From Adiantum capillus-veneris (lineage: Eukaryota; Streptophyta; Polypodiopsida; Polypodiales; Pteridaceae): 64,000 nt of DNA. The DNA is taken from contig CM043953.1 in assembly GCA_014529385.2 (NCBI GenBank), positions 97,043,842 to 97,107,841 on the forward strand, given 5' to 3'. Positions within the stretch are counted from its first letter, which is position 1. The number at the start of each line of letters is the position of its first letter. The notes beneath the pieces are model-generated. The model was not told where the DNA came from, did not search any database, and saw only the letters and a program-made list of their open reading frames with translations. A program made the position numbers and the translations under genes. Below, piece by piece: positions 11,051 to 22,036 of this stretch.

Positions 11051-11062
11051 TGGTATTAGAGC
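11051..11062 (+). other. Primer binding site of element A
   Basis: TGGTATTAGAGC begins two bases after the LTR end and matches the canonical plant tRNA-iMet site TGGTATCAGAGC with one mismatch. Reverse transcription of minus-strand DNA would start here. Confidence 0.75.
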
Positions 11063-11459
11063 ACAAGGTTTCTCTTTTCTTTCTCAAGAAGGGAGGTCCT
11101 CAAGCTAGCTATAAATGGTTGGTACTATTAATTGCATGTGAGTAAGTAGAATAGGGATTTTTCAGCCTTGCAGTGCACCTGCCTTTGTGCAGTTAACGGG
11201 GCATCACCATCGAGAGCTATGGTCTTAATAGTGGAGTCCTACGGGGCTTGCCCACGGCTTAACCATTATTGAGCTATTAGAAGCTTGGCAGTGCTGTTTT
11301 GGTGTTGAACGACCCTCTCTTCTATTCCTTGCAATTAATAGTATTCGAGCCACAGGTACAGTAGCTTGAGTGATTTTTCTAAAGGGGTAAAGAGGAGTAG
11401 CAACTAGGGCTTGAAGTGCCAAAGCACACCTAAAAAGTTTACACCTAAAAGTTGTTAGA

Positions 11460-11773
11460 ATGGCTGACAATAGTAAAGAGAGTGAAATTAATGTTGATAA
11501 CTTTGATTTTGCTAATGAGCAAGCTACCAATGATACCCCAATGCTTGTTCACTATCTTGTTTCTAGGCTACAACAAGCCATGGGCAATCCATCCCTCCAA
11601 AGTGAAGTGCAACGGCAACTTCATGCTCATGGGATTCTCCAAGCTCCCCACCATGACAAGAGAGCACCTACAAAGCCTCCTTGCGAGACTTCTAAAAGAG
11701 GCCTCTCTCTGATTCCGGAAGAAGAAGAGGATCCATATGAAGGGCTCAAAAATTTGCTCCTTAATGACACATC
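11460..11773 (+). pseudogene. Element A gag, N-terminal part (cut by element B)
   Basis: An ATG at 11460 opens gag of element A. The 104-codon N-terminal part starts MADNSKESEINVDNFDF, is acidic and polar, and ends at the insertion point of element B. It resumes in a compatible frame after 16848 (SQRRIQEPPPKEQER). Gag forms the cytoplasmic virus-like particle. The few codons after 11773 in the apparent ORF belong to the LTR of element B, not to gag. Confidence 0.75.
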
Positions 11774-12553
11774 TGTTAGGAAATAAGACGTAGCTAAATA
11801 GATAATTGAGTAGATTACTTAATGGAGAGAGACAGATTTATATACACGAGATTATAGAGTAGAGAGAGAGAGAGTACACACGATATACGTGGTTCACCCA
11901 ATGTGGGCTACGTCCACGGGAAAGTAGCCACTCAATGGCGTTAGTACTTCAAAACAAGAAGTAGTTTACAAAGGGATTATACCCTTAATGGAGCTCCCGC
12001 CTTGCTTCACTCTCACCACCTCACACTCACCTTGTTGCATCAACTTCACACTATGAAATGTGTGTAGAAATGGCCTCCTTTTATAGGCCAAAAGGGCTGC
12101 CCTCTCTTATGAGAGACAACCATGTGTAGCCGCCCTTATGCGAATAAGTCCAAATCGGACCCTCCAATCCGCCCATGTGTGGCCGCCCTTGAGAAGACAA
12201 GTCCGCTTTTGAATTCGGCCACCGGCCATTAAATTCGGCCACCGGCCACCAGCCATTGACTTCCGACCACCGGCCATCGGCCATTGACTACCGGCCACCG
12301 GCCAACCGACCGGTTGTTTTCCGACCACTTTCCGGTCGCCGTCCGGCCATAATATTCAGGCGAAAAAAAAAGTCTCGGGGGCCTCCGCCCCCGAGGCCTT
12401 TAAAGTTGCCCCTGATTCTTGTCCGTGAAAATTTTGGTTTCCGATGAGTGATTTTCCTTTACGCACGATGGCTTCTCCTCATAATGGGGGCCTTACAAAT
12501 GTGCGCTTTTACCACAGAAAATTACAAGGGTAAATCAGGCTCCATACTTAACA
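11774..12553 (-). repeat. 3' LTR of element B (left copy)
   Basis: 780 bp. On the minus strand it has a TATA box (CCTATAAAAGG, near 12080-12092), a GC-rich zone of repeated CCGGCCA units (about 12220-12310) and a hairpin of CTCGGGGGC with its complement (12375-12396). A few per cent different from the right LTR, including indels in the CCGGCCA zone. Confidence 0.9.
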
Positions 12554-12564
12554 ATCTCCCACTT
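12554..12564 (-). other. Polypurine tract of element B
   Basis: On the minus strand AAGTGGGAGAT directly abuts the 3' LTR, the usual copia plus-strand priming site. Confidence 0.8.
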
Positions 12565-12613
12565 GGAGACTGATCTCCAAACCAAACCTGTGACTGCTTT
12601 CCATTTTGGCTTC

Positions 12614-12985
12614 TTATCCTTGAATGCCGATTGAAGATGAGCAAAAGCTCAACTTCTCCTTGTTGACCACCTTTGTAAACACGTCTGCAGGATTTTCACT
12701 TGTATGCACCTTTCCTAGCTTTAGCTGTCCCTCTTCCAAAAGAGTGCGTATGAAGTGATATCTCACCTCAATGTGATTTGTCCTTGAATGAAAAGCTGAG
12801 TTCTTCGCAAGATGGATAACGCTTTGGCTATCACTGTACAAGACACAATTGTCTTGTTTGAATCCAAGCTCTTCTAAGAATCTGTGAAGCCACAGAATTT
12901 CTTTGCTTGCCTCCGTCATTGCTACATACTCTGCTTCCGTGGTAGAAAGTGAAACCACTTTCTGCAGCTTTGAAGCCCAGCGCAC
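12614..12985 (-). pseudogene. Element B RNase H C-terminal part
   Basis: The minus-strand frame reads WASKLQKVVSLSTTEAEYVA, the copia RNase H block containing the catalytic-region TEAEY motif, then VLYSDSQSVIHLAKN and SRTNHIEVRYHFIR, ending in the conserved NPADVFTK tail. It is out of frame with the upstream pol ORF. Upstream codons of this frame do not belong to RNase H, because the reverse transcriptase end and the RNase H start have been deleted at about 12985. Confidence 0.8.
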
Positions 12986-15900
12986 CTAAATCTTTCATTG
13001 AAAAAGATTTGGACAGCTCCTCTTTTAGGTCTTTGATGTCCTGCAGGTTAGCACTTGCAATCAACATGTCATCAACATACAACATTAGGATGATGAATTT
13101 CCCATCTCCCAAATTCTCCGTGTAGACGCAGTGATCCGAGTTGCATCTTGTGAATCCATGATCCAACATCCATCGATCAAACTTCAAGTACCATTGTCTT
13201 GATGCTTGCTTTAAACCATACAAGCTCTTCTTTAATCTGCAAACCATTTTCTCCTTACCTTTTACTTCATACCCCTTTGGTTGAATCATGTAGATTTCCT
13301 CCTCTAAGTCACCGTGAGGGAATGCCGTATTTACATCCATTTTCTCGAGATTTAGATCATGAGCAACCACAAGGCTTAAGACAAGCTTAATTGAGTTCAT
13401 TTTTACAACAGGAGAAAATATTTCATTGAAGTCAATACCTTTCTTTTGAGAAAAACCTTTTACCACAAGCCTAGACTTGTACCTTTTCTTCCCACCTTCT
13501 TCTTCCTTTAGCTTGTACACCCATTTGTTTTGAAGTGCCCGCTTACCTTTAGGCAACTCAACCAACTCCCATGTTTGGTTGCGATGTAGTGAGTCCATCT
13601 CCACTTGTATGCTCTTCGTCCACTCTTCTTTGGATTCATGTTGCATAGCTTCCTCATATGATTCGGGCTCTCCAGAATCTGAGATAAAGAGATGGTTGAA
13701 GGAAGGAACAAACCTTTCTGGAGGTTTACTTGCTCTTGTAGATCTTCGGGGAATAGGTTGAGGCTCCTCATTTGGTTGACGTTGTTGCACATTGTCATCG
13801 TTTGCAGTCCTTGAGTCTTCACCGTCCTCAAGCTCCATGTACTCATCACCTGTTTCTTTTGTTTGTTTTCTTTCCAAGTAATCTTTGTACATATTTTGTT
13901 CGTTAAAAATTACATCCCTACTCCTTAAGATTTTACCATCTTCAGGATTCCATAGGCGATACCCAAAGTCTCCTTCTCCATAGCCAATGAAGAAACACTT
14001 TTTGGACTTTGCATCTAACTTTGATCTTAGGCTTCTATCTATGTGCATGAAAGCCTCACACCCAAACACTTTGAGAAATGCATAATTCACCGGTTTACCT
14101 GTCCATGCCTCTTTTGGAACTCCCCTATCCAATGCCGTTGAGGGTGACCGATTGATTAAGTACACAGACGTACTTACAGCTTCCGCCCAAAGATCAAGCG
14201 GTAGGCCTGCATGTAGCCGCATGCTTCGTGCTCGTTCCATGATTGTCCTGTTCATCCTTTCCAAAATCCCATTTTGTTGAGGTGTCCTTGGGGTTGTCCT
14301 TTGCCTCCGAATGCCATTGCTAGCACAAAAGCTTTCAAAAGCTTGGCTGCAATATTCGCCTCCATTGTCGGATCTGAGGCATTTAACCTTGGTACCTATT
14401 TCATTCTCCACAAAGGCTTTCCACCTTCGAAATATGGAAAATACATCGGATTTATTCTTCATGACATAAACCCATGTTTTTCTAGTCGCATCGTCTATGA
14501 ATGTTACATAGTACAATGAGCCACCAAGTGATGGTGTACTTGCAGGACCCCAAACATCAGAATGAACCAACTCAAGTTTTTTATTTTTTCTTTCATTTCT
14601 TGATTTTTGAAATTTTACCCTCTTTTGTTTACCATAAACACAATCTTCACAGAACTCTAAGTCCACTTCTTTCAAACCTGCTAGAAGCTTCTTTGTTTGA
14701 AGGATTTGCATTCCTTTGGCACTCATATGCCCAAGTCGGTAGTGCCACACCGCAATGTCAACTTCTGTAGTTGCTGCACAAGCTGAAGGTTGCGTGCTAA
14801 CAGTACACAAGTAAAGTGTACCGACTTTTTCACCCTTGGCAACCACCAAAGATCCCTTTGAGATCTTCCACCGTTTGTTTCCGAATGCAATGTTGTGACC
14901 TTCATCGTCCAATTGTCCTGTAGAGATTAAATGTTTGCGAAGAGAAGGAACATGCCTAACATCTTTAAGCTTCCATTCATTTCCGTTAGCAGTTTTGACA
15001 GAAACTGTACCTTTGCCGACAATCTCACAAGCTTCATCATCTCCCAAGTATACATACCCAAAATTACCTTTGGTGTACTCTTGGAAATGTTGCTTGTGTG
15101 GTGTCGCATGGAATGAAGCCCTAGAATCTACTATCCAGGAATTAGACACATTGTCTAATGAGAGAATTAGAGCATCTTGCTCTACTTTACCTACTACATT
15201 GGCCTCCGATGTTGGCTTGTTGTCTTGAGACTCTGTCTCCTTCTTCTTCTTGGACCAGCAATCCTTCTTGACGTGGCCCTTCTTGCCGCAGTTCCAACAT
15301 TCAAGAACTGACTTTGTGCGTGACTTGCTCCGCCTTGAGCGATCATGACCCTTTTGGTTTTTGAACCTCTCCTTAAGCCTTCCTCTTGTTTCCATTGATA
15401 GTGCAGTACTTGATGATTCTCCTGTGCTTCTCCTTCGCATTTCCTCGCTTAGGAGAACACCCACAACATCATCAAACTTAAGAGTATTTGTGCCAGAGAT
15501 AGAATTACTTACAGCCATCACAAGGCTGTCCCAACTATCCGGTAGAGATGATAGTATAAGGAGAGCTCGCACTTCGTCATCGAAATTGATTTTCACTGAT
15601 CGAAGTTGACTTATGTTTGTGTTAAAGTCATTTAGGTGTTCTGCAACTGAACCATTCTCTGCCATCTTTAGATTGAACAAGTGATTCATAAGAAATACCT
15701 TATTGGATGCCGATGGTTTCTCGTAGAAGTCGTCAAGTGACTTCATCAAGTCCTCCGTGGTCTTCATCTCCGAAACATTGAAGGCCACCGTTGATGCCAA
15801 GCTTAACCGGATTGTTCCCAATGCCTTTCGATCAAGGACAATCCATGCTTCATCTGCCATTGTTGCGGGCTTCTTCGCAAGACCGCCTAGTGGAAAATAG

Positions 15901-15998
15901 AGGTCCTTCTGGTAGAGATAGTCTTCAATCTGCATCTTCCAATGTTGGTAGTTTTTGCCGTTGAACTTCTCAATCTTGAGCTTCCCTTCCTCCGCCAT
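12831..15998 (-). pseudogene. Element B gag-pol polyprotein (copia)
   Basis: The ATG at 15998 (MAEEGKLKIEKFNGKNY) is the usual copia gag start. Domains in order: Gag (UBN2-type) to about residue 200; zinc knuckle CWNCGKKGHVKKDC near 235; protease at IVDSRASFHATP near 290, where the normal DSGAS has become DSRAS; integrase zinc region WHYRLGH...CEDC and core with HSDVWGP, RSDNGGEY and NGILERMNR (D, D, E all present); reverse transcriptase with NKWVYKLK, MDVNTAFPHG, KSLYGLKQASRQW and the catalytic YVDDMLIA. After KDLGA the frame jumps into out-of-frame sequence, because roughly 200 residues of reverse transcriptase/RNase H are missing. It is otherwise open for over 1000 codons. Confidence 0.88.
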
Positions 15999-16057
15999 AA
16001 CTCCCACTCAATTCAAGGAATCCTTTCCTTGAGATAATTTAGCTACGAGCAAACCTT

Positions 16058-16069
16058 GCTCTGGTACCA
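16058..16069 (-). other. Primer binding site of element B
   Basis: On the minus strand TGGTACCAGAGC lies two bases inside the 5' LTR and matches the tRNA-iMet site with one mismatch. Confidence 0.75.
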
Positions 16070-16071
16070 GT

Positions 16072-16848
16072 TGTTAGGAAATAAGACGTAGCTAAATAGA
16101 TAATTGAGTAGATTACTTAATGGAGAGAGACAGATTTATATACACGAGATTATAGAGTAGAGAGAGAGAGAGAGAGAGTACACACGATATACGTGGTTCA
16201 CCCAATGTGGGCTACATCCACGGGAAAGCAGCCACTCAATGGCTTTAGTACTTCAAAACAAGAAGTAGTTTACAAAGGGATTATACCCTTAATGGAGCTC
16301 CCGCCTTGCTTCACTCTCACCACCTCACACTCACCTTGTTGCATCAACTTCACACTATGAAATGTGTGTAGAAATGGCCTCCTTTTATAGGCCAAAAGGG
16401 TTGCCATCTCTTATGAGAGACAGCCATGTGTAGCCGCCCTTGTGCGAATAAGTCCAAATCGGACCCTCCAATCCGCCCATGTGTGGCCGCCCTTGAGAAG
16501 ACAAGTCCGCTTTTGAATTCGGCCACCGGCCACCGGCCATTGACTTCCGACCACCGGCCATCGGCCATTGACTACCGGCCACCGGCCAACCGACCGGTTG
16601 TTTTCCGACCACTTTGCGGCCGCCGTCCGGACATAATATTCAGGCGAAAAAAAAAGTCTCGGGGGCGGAGCGGGGGCCTCCGCCCCCGAGGCCTTTAAAG
16701 TTGCCCCTGATTCTTGTCCGTGAAAATTTTGGTTTCCGGTGAGTGATTTTCCTTTACGCACGATGGCTTTTCCTCATAATGGGGGCCTTACAAATGTGCG
16801 CTTTTACCACAGAAAATTACAAGGGTAAATCAGGCTCCATACTTAACA
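16072..16848 (-). repeat. 5' LTR of element B (right copy)
   Basis: 777 bp, same structure as the left LTR, with the TATA box on the minus strand near 16380-16392. It has an extra GGGGGCGGAGC copy in the GC-rich hairpin and a shorter CCGGCCA zone. Confidence 0.9.
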
Positions 16849-18044
16849 GCATCTCCTTCTCAAAGGAGAATTCAAGAGCCTCCACCGAAGGAACAAGAAA
16901 GAAGTGAGTTTCCTGCCACCTCGATGGAGATGGCTCCACGAAGACGGTGGGCTAAATGCTCTCCATCACCTCCAAAACGGAGAAGACCATTGTATACTTC
17001 TCCACACCATACTTCAAAGAGGGATAACAAAAAGCAAGAGAAGAAAAAGGCGAGAAAAAGGACACCCTCTTCTCCATCTTCTTCATCCTCTTCCTCTTAT
17101 AAAAGTGATGGTGAAGACAAAGAAGATCAAGGAAAGAAAAAGGCGTGAAAGAGGTCACCCTCTTCTCCATCTTTCTCAAATTCTTCAACTTCTGAAGAAA
17201 GTGATGGTGCAACCTTTGAACCATCAAAAAGAAGAGGCCATAGGAAATCCTATGCCGCATGGAAGAGGTCATCCAAGCTCAAGAAGTTCAAAGAGGGAGG
17301 GAAGAGCATCTCTTTCCTTACCTATGATGGCACTTTTGGTGCTACGGACAAAGTCTTGGCCTTTATCCAACAATTCAATGCAGCATTTGGAGATGAGGGA
17401 TTCGTGGAGTCCTCTAAGCTACACCATGTAGCTATGCACTTTCAAAAGTCCGCCAGGCAATGGTGGTCTAGCCTACGGGTCAATGGTGAAGCTCCAGGAA
17501 TATGGAAAGCTTTAAGAGATTCCATTATGAAGCAGTTTTTGGCCACCGATGCCAAAGACAAAGTACTCATCGAATGGCGAAGCTTGAAGCTCTCTCCCTA
17601 CGAATCCATTCACAAATATGTAGACAAGTTTTGAGATTTACAACTCAAAGCCACTGTCTTCAAGAAGTTGGATTTTAGAGAGAAAAAGCAACAATTTTGT
17701 GCGGGCTTAACTGAAGAAATGGCGGAGTATGTCAACTCCCAAAGGCCATGCACCATATCGGCAGTTATATACCTTACTATGAGCCTAAGGGGAAGGACAA
17801 TGTTGAAAAGTCTCCTAAGGACAACTCCAACAAAGCTAAAGAGAAGGGAGTTTATAAAGGCAAAAATAAACTCTCTCCTGAAGAGCTTGAGCGTTATCAC
17901 AAGGATAACTGCTGTTTCAAGTGCGGTGAGCAAGGGCATGCGTATCGCGCTTGTCCCCAAAAGAACAACTACCATGAACCTCCTAGAGCTACCTTGGTCA
18001 AAATACAAGAGGAGGAAATTCACCACAAAGGATCTCCTCTATGA
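16849..18044 (+). pseudogene. Element A gag, C-terminal part with zinc knuckle
   Basis: Gag of element A resumes after element B. It has a basic, serine-rich linker, then a retrotransposon gag core (DKVLAFIQQFNAAFGDEG, SARQWWSSLR, APGIWKALRDSI) at about 17335-17630, and an intact CCHC zinc knuckle CFKCGEQGHAYRACP at about 17911-17955. In-frame TGA stops fall at 17146 and 17632, and a frameshift near 17750 moves to the knuckle frame. The knuckle would bind RNA during packaging. Confidence 0.75.
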
Positions 18045-18483
18045 CATGCTTGGGGAAAGGTCAAAGAACATGATGCTTTTATTCTCTTTGAACCTGGCTC
18101 TACTCACAATTTTATATCTATAGAGTTGGCCACCAAGCTAGGCATACAAGCCTATGAGATGGGAGATGTCCTACCCGCAGATGGTGCTTTCAAGGGGCAA
18201 GAAGCTTCAGTCACTCCCTTAATAGGGAAATTCAGGCTCCATGTCCAAAGCTATGTGGACAAAGAGGACTTCTTTATCTCTCCTCAAGCATGAGGATGTA
18301 ATCCTAGGGGCACCATGGTTTGATCGCATGGCTGCCAATGTTAAATTCCCTAAAAGGAGAATCTCCTTGAACTTCAGGCAAAAAGATATGTACATAGATG
18401 CTAAGGAAATGGGTAACACTATACCCATTGTACATACACAAGCTGTCAACAAGTCAATAGAGAGCTCAAGATATCTTTATTGA
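18045..18483 (+). pseudogene. Element A protease (retropepsin-like), active site altered
   Basis: The translation reads ILFEPGSTHNFIS, the gypsy retropepsin active site, in which the usual D-S/T-G has become E-P-G. It continues with LGIQAYEM and, after a frameshift near 18280, DVILGAPWFDRM, the conserved ILGxPWL block. Loss of the catalytic aspartate implies an inactive enzyme. Confidence 0.7.
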
Positions 18484-18607
18484 CGACATCCCTTGTGAGC
18501 TACCTCCTAAACAAGGTAATGATGACCATGCAATTGAACTTCTTCCAAGAAGTTCACCGACCAGCAAACCTCCTTATAGAGTTTCTCAAGCTCAACAAGA
18601 GTAGATT

Positions 18608-19500
18608 ATGCGGCAAGTGCATGAGTTAGTCGAGAAGGGCATGGTTAGACCTAGCTCATCTCCATTTTGTTCTCCTGTGCTACTAGTTCAAAAGAAAGAC
18701 GGCACATATCATATGTGTGTCGACTATAGAGCACTAAATAGGATCACTATCAAAAATAGGTTTCCTGTTCCACGAGTAAAAGACCTATTTGATAAGCTAC
18801 AAGGGTCCACCTACTTCAGTAGGATTGACCTAAAAAGTGGCTATCATCAAATAAGGATAGTTGATCAAGACATTGTAAAGACCGCATTTTGCACTACGTT
18901 TGGTCTTTACGAATACATTGTCATGCCTTTTGGCTTGACCAATGCACCAGCCACATTCAACTGAACCTTTACTAGATTTTTCTTTGATGATATCATCATC
19001 TACTCTAATTCATTAGACAAACACAAGCAACACCTCCAGGTGATATTTCAAGTGCTAAGAGAGAGTAAACTTTATGTTAATTAAAAGAGAAGTGAAATTT
19101 TCTTACGAGAGATCCAGTATTTAGGTCACATTATCTCTCAAGATGGCATCCAAATGGATCCATCAAAGTTAGAGGTAATAAAAGGATGGCCTAAACCAAG
19201 GAATCTTCATGAGTTAAGAAGGTTTATAGGTATGTGTGCATACTATAGATGCTTGATATAAAAATTCTCACTAATAGCAGGACCATTACATGACCTAACA
19301 AAGAAAAACATTAGGTACACATGGTCTGCAAAGGAGAACAATTCTTTCAAAAAGCTTAAAGAAAAGCTTATCTCTCAACTTGTGCTTACACTACCGGATC
19401 TCTCAAAGACATTTGAGGTCCAATGTGATGCTTGTGGTGATTGCCTTGGACCTGTTTTGATTCAAGAAGGGCACGCCATAGGCTATTAAAGTCGAAGGCT
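18608..19500 (+). pseudogene. Element A reverse transcriptase, with internal deletion
   Basis: Clear gypsy reverse transcriptase: [50 protein letters not shown] at 18962 follows, and the sequence jumps to FFFDDIIIYS; about 10-15 residues normally between NAPATF and the catalytic Y/FxDD are shortened, so a small deletion lies here. Further stops occur at about 19081, 19259 and 19487 in the same frame. The thumb block LGHIISQDGI and part of the RNase H region (RYTWSAKE, LTLPDLSKTFEVQCDACG) follow. Confidence 0.8.
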
Positions 19501-20975
19501 CGACCCTATTGAGCAAGCTCTAGGCATATATGAAAAGGAACTCCTCGCAGTTCTACATGCCTTAGACTCATGGAAGCACAAAGTACTTCATGACGCAGAC
19601 CAATCTCTCTGACAAACAAATGAGGTGGGCAAACTTTCTTTCGCAATTTCATTTTCATATTGCTCACATTGCTGGAAAACATAATCAAGTAGCCGATGCA
19701 CTCTCAAGACGGCCGAGAGTGAATGCGGTTTCCATAGCAACTCACAATGATCTATCTTCTATAATAGATGAGTATGCTATTGATCCCGATTTTAGAGAAG
19801 TGATTTCAGACCTTGCACTAGGGAAGAAAGAGGAACCATTTACTTTACAAGATGGTTATCTTCTCTATGGCAATAGACTATGCGTTACTAGCTCACTTCG
19901 TGAGAAAGTAATGTATGAATCTCATGCTCCTCCTTATGCAGGGCATAGAGGGATTCAGTCTACCCTAAAGGGGATTGAAACATATTTCTATTGGCTTACC
20001 ATGAAAGCAAACATACAAGAGTATGTTTCTAAATGTGTGGTATGCCAAAAGATGAAGTTTGATAGAGGGAAGCAACCTGGATTGCTTCAACCTTTGCCAA
20101 TCCCTAATTCACCATGGGAGAGCATATCCATGGATTTTATCTTTGGATTGCTTAAGTCTATCCATGGGAATACAAGAATACGGATGATAGTAGACAAGTT
20201 CAGTAAATAATCTCATTTTATACCTGTCAAAAAGACTATCAAAGCCCATCAAATGGCAACCCTCTTCATTTTACAAATCTTCAAGTACCATGGCTTGCCA
20301 ATGTCCATAGGGTCGGATAGAGATCCTAGAATGACCAGCAATTTTTGGAAGGGTCTCTTTGAGAATTTAGGAACAAGGATAAACTTCTCTTCGGCCTATC
20401 ACCCGCAAACGGATGGCCAAAGTGAAATAGCTAACCTAACAATTCTCGATCTACTAAAAGCCTATGTCACGGAAGTAGATCAAAGATCCCAATGGGAGAA
20501 GTACGCACCCTTAGTGGAGTATGCTTACAATAACATTGTACATACTTCCACAAAAAAAGCACCTTTTGAGGTAATTGAGGGAAGATCAAAAGGTCCCTTG
20601 CTACTTAAGGTACATGGGAAGATCTTCGCTGCAGATGAGTATAGCCAAGACCTACAAGAATCTTTCCAAAAGATTAAGGATGCTATCTCTATCTCACAGA
20701 AAAGGAAAAAGGCTACTGTTGATCATGACAAGCATGAAAGAGCCCAAGCCTTTAAAGAAAATGATTGGGTCCTACTCAAATTTTCCAAGGCTCGATTAAG
20801 GCACACGACGGGCAAGAATCCTATAGGACACCAAAAGTACTATGCTAGGTTGGCAAAAAGGTACTATGGTCCTTTCCAGATTCTTAGGCCAATCAATGAG
20901 ATGGCCTATCAACTCAAGTTGCCCAGTCATTGGCTCATACACAATGATTTTCATGTGAGCCTATTAAAGCCTTAA
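19501..20975 (+). pseudogene. Element A RNase H end and integrase
   Basis: The RNase H end (LGIYEKELLAVLHALDSWKH, then HIAGKHNQVADALSR) leads into integrase. The zinc-binding domain reads HAPPYAGHRG...CVVCQK. The catalytic core has all three acidic residues: SMDFIFG, IGSDRDPR and GQSEIAN. A TAA at 20208-20210 splits the core and a frameshift lies near 19590. The C-terminal domain includes KRYYGPFQILRPI, the GPF/Y-like block of chromovirus integrases. Confidence 0.8.
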
Positions 20976-21217
20976 AAGGAGAGCCACCTCAAGAACCAAC
21001 TATTGAAGACCCACCGGAGATCGAGGACCAAGAAGAGGTGCTGCAACCCGAGTCCATTCTCCGACATGTAGACAAGGTACTAAGAGGCGGTAAGACTATC
21101 CGAAGATATCTTATTAAGTTTAAGAATTATTCTTTTGAAGATGCTAGATGGATGCAAGGCATACAATTAAAGGATAACCTAAACCTTGTCAATGCTTACA
21201 ATGATTCCCTAGAGTAA
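20976..21217 (+). pseudogene. Element A integrase C-terminal chromodomain
   Basis: In the frame shifted by one base from the integrase ORF, the translation is acidic (IEDPPEIEDQEE), then ESILRHVDKVLRGGKT and RRYLIKFKNYSFEDARWM, matching the chromodomain pattern P-E-x-I-L-...-Y-L-V-K-W-K-G-Y-...-A-T-W. It ends at TAA 21215-21217. Chromodomains steer integration to particular chromatin. The aromatic at the KWKGY position is F (KFKNY), so the cage may be partly altered. Confidence 0.7.
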
Positions 21218-21559
21218 GCAAATGTAAAAATGTTAAAAATGAACAATGTTTTTGTCTTATAAGACTCTCTTTTTCTTTATTGTGCACAAAAATGAAATAG
21301 TATGCATGCTTAGACCAAGTTTGCGGAGACGACGTCTCCCAAACACCAAGTAGAGCTTGTCACTCTACTATGGAAGATTGATAGGACTAATGTGCAGACA
21401 TGCTTGCGGTGCAGCTTAAGCTCTCAAGCGCCAAATGGACTAGTCATCCATTTTGGAACAATGTCGTAGAGAAAAATAGGGATCCTCTACCCGCTAGGAA
21501 AAGGACTAGTGAATATGCTTTATCTTCTCTACCCCATAGTCAAGGACGACTATGATTTC
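21218..21559 (+). other. Element A 3' non-coding region
   Basis: About 340 bp between the chromodomain stop and the polypurine tract; no ORF of note. Confidence 0.6.
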
Positions 21560-21572
21560 AAGAGAGAGGTAA
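21560..21572 (+). other. Polypurine tract of element A
   Basis: AAGAGAGAGGTAA directly before the 3' LTR. Confidence 0.75.
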
Positions 21573-21962
21573 TGTCATAATAATCAATATCTAATTCTTC
21601 TAAAAAATTTCCTCATGTTACACTGATCATTTAATATGGGGAAGTGCCAGGGGAGAACAAGCTAGAATATTGGTTAAGTTAGCAGACTGGCCACAGTAAG
21701 GATCCAAAAGAGGGAAAATAGGGATCCAAAGGGGGGGGGGGGGGGGGGGCATCTCATTAAAAAAGAGCTATGTGAAACAATGGCCTCCAAAGACCTTAGG
21801 GTTCAGCCCATTAAGACTTCCAAAATGCTAAGGTTCCAAAATTCAAAGGTTGTGTCCAAAGATCAAAAGCCTAGGGAAATTGGATGCTTTGTGTGTGTCC
21901 CAAAAGTCTTCAACCATCCCTACATAGGAGGGGGCGAGCCCTAGAAGTAGGAGATGTGAGAG

Positions 21963-22036
<74 letters not shown>

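Larger units (their letters stand above)
11774..16848 (-). mobile_element. Element B: Ty1/copia retrotransposon nested in the gag of element A
   Basis: LTRs of 780 bp (11774-12553) and 777 bp (16072-16848) both start TGTTAGG and end in AACA on the plus strand. Flanking 5-mers are ACATC (left) and GCATC (right), a target duplication with one mismatch. The element reads on the minus strand: 5' LTR on the right, tRNA-iMet-type primer site, one long gag-pol frame in copia order (protease, integrase, reverse transcriptase, RNase H), a polypurine tract, 3' LTR on the left. Total length is 5075 bp. A deletion between reverse transcriptase and RNase H and a protease active-site change make this copy defective. 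Confidence 0.92.

Noticed and set aside
12081-12447. Overlapping ORFs in the GC-rich LTR of element B (also 16350-16761)
   Set aside because: Open on both strands because of low stop frequency in GC-rich repeats; lie wholly in LTRs.
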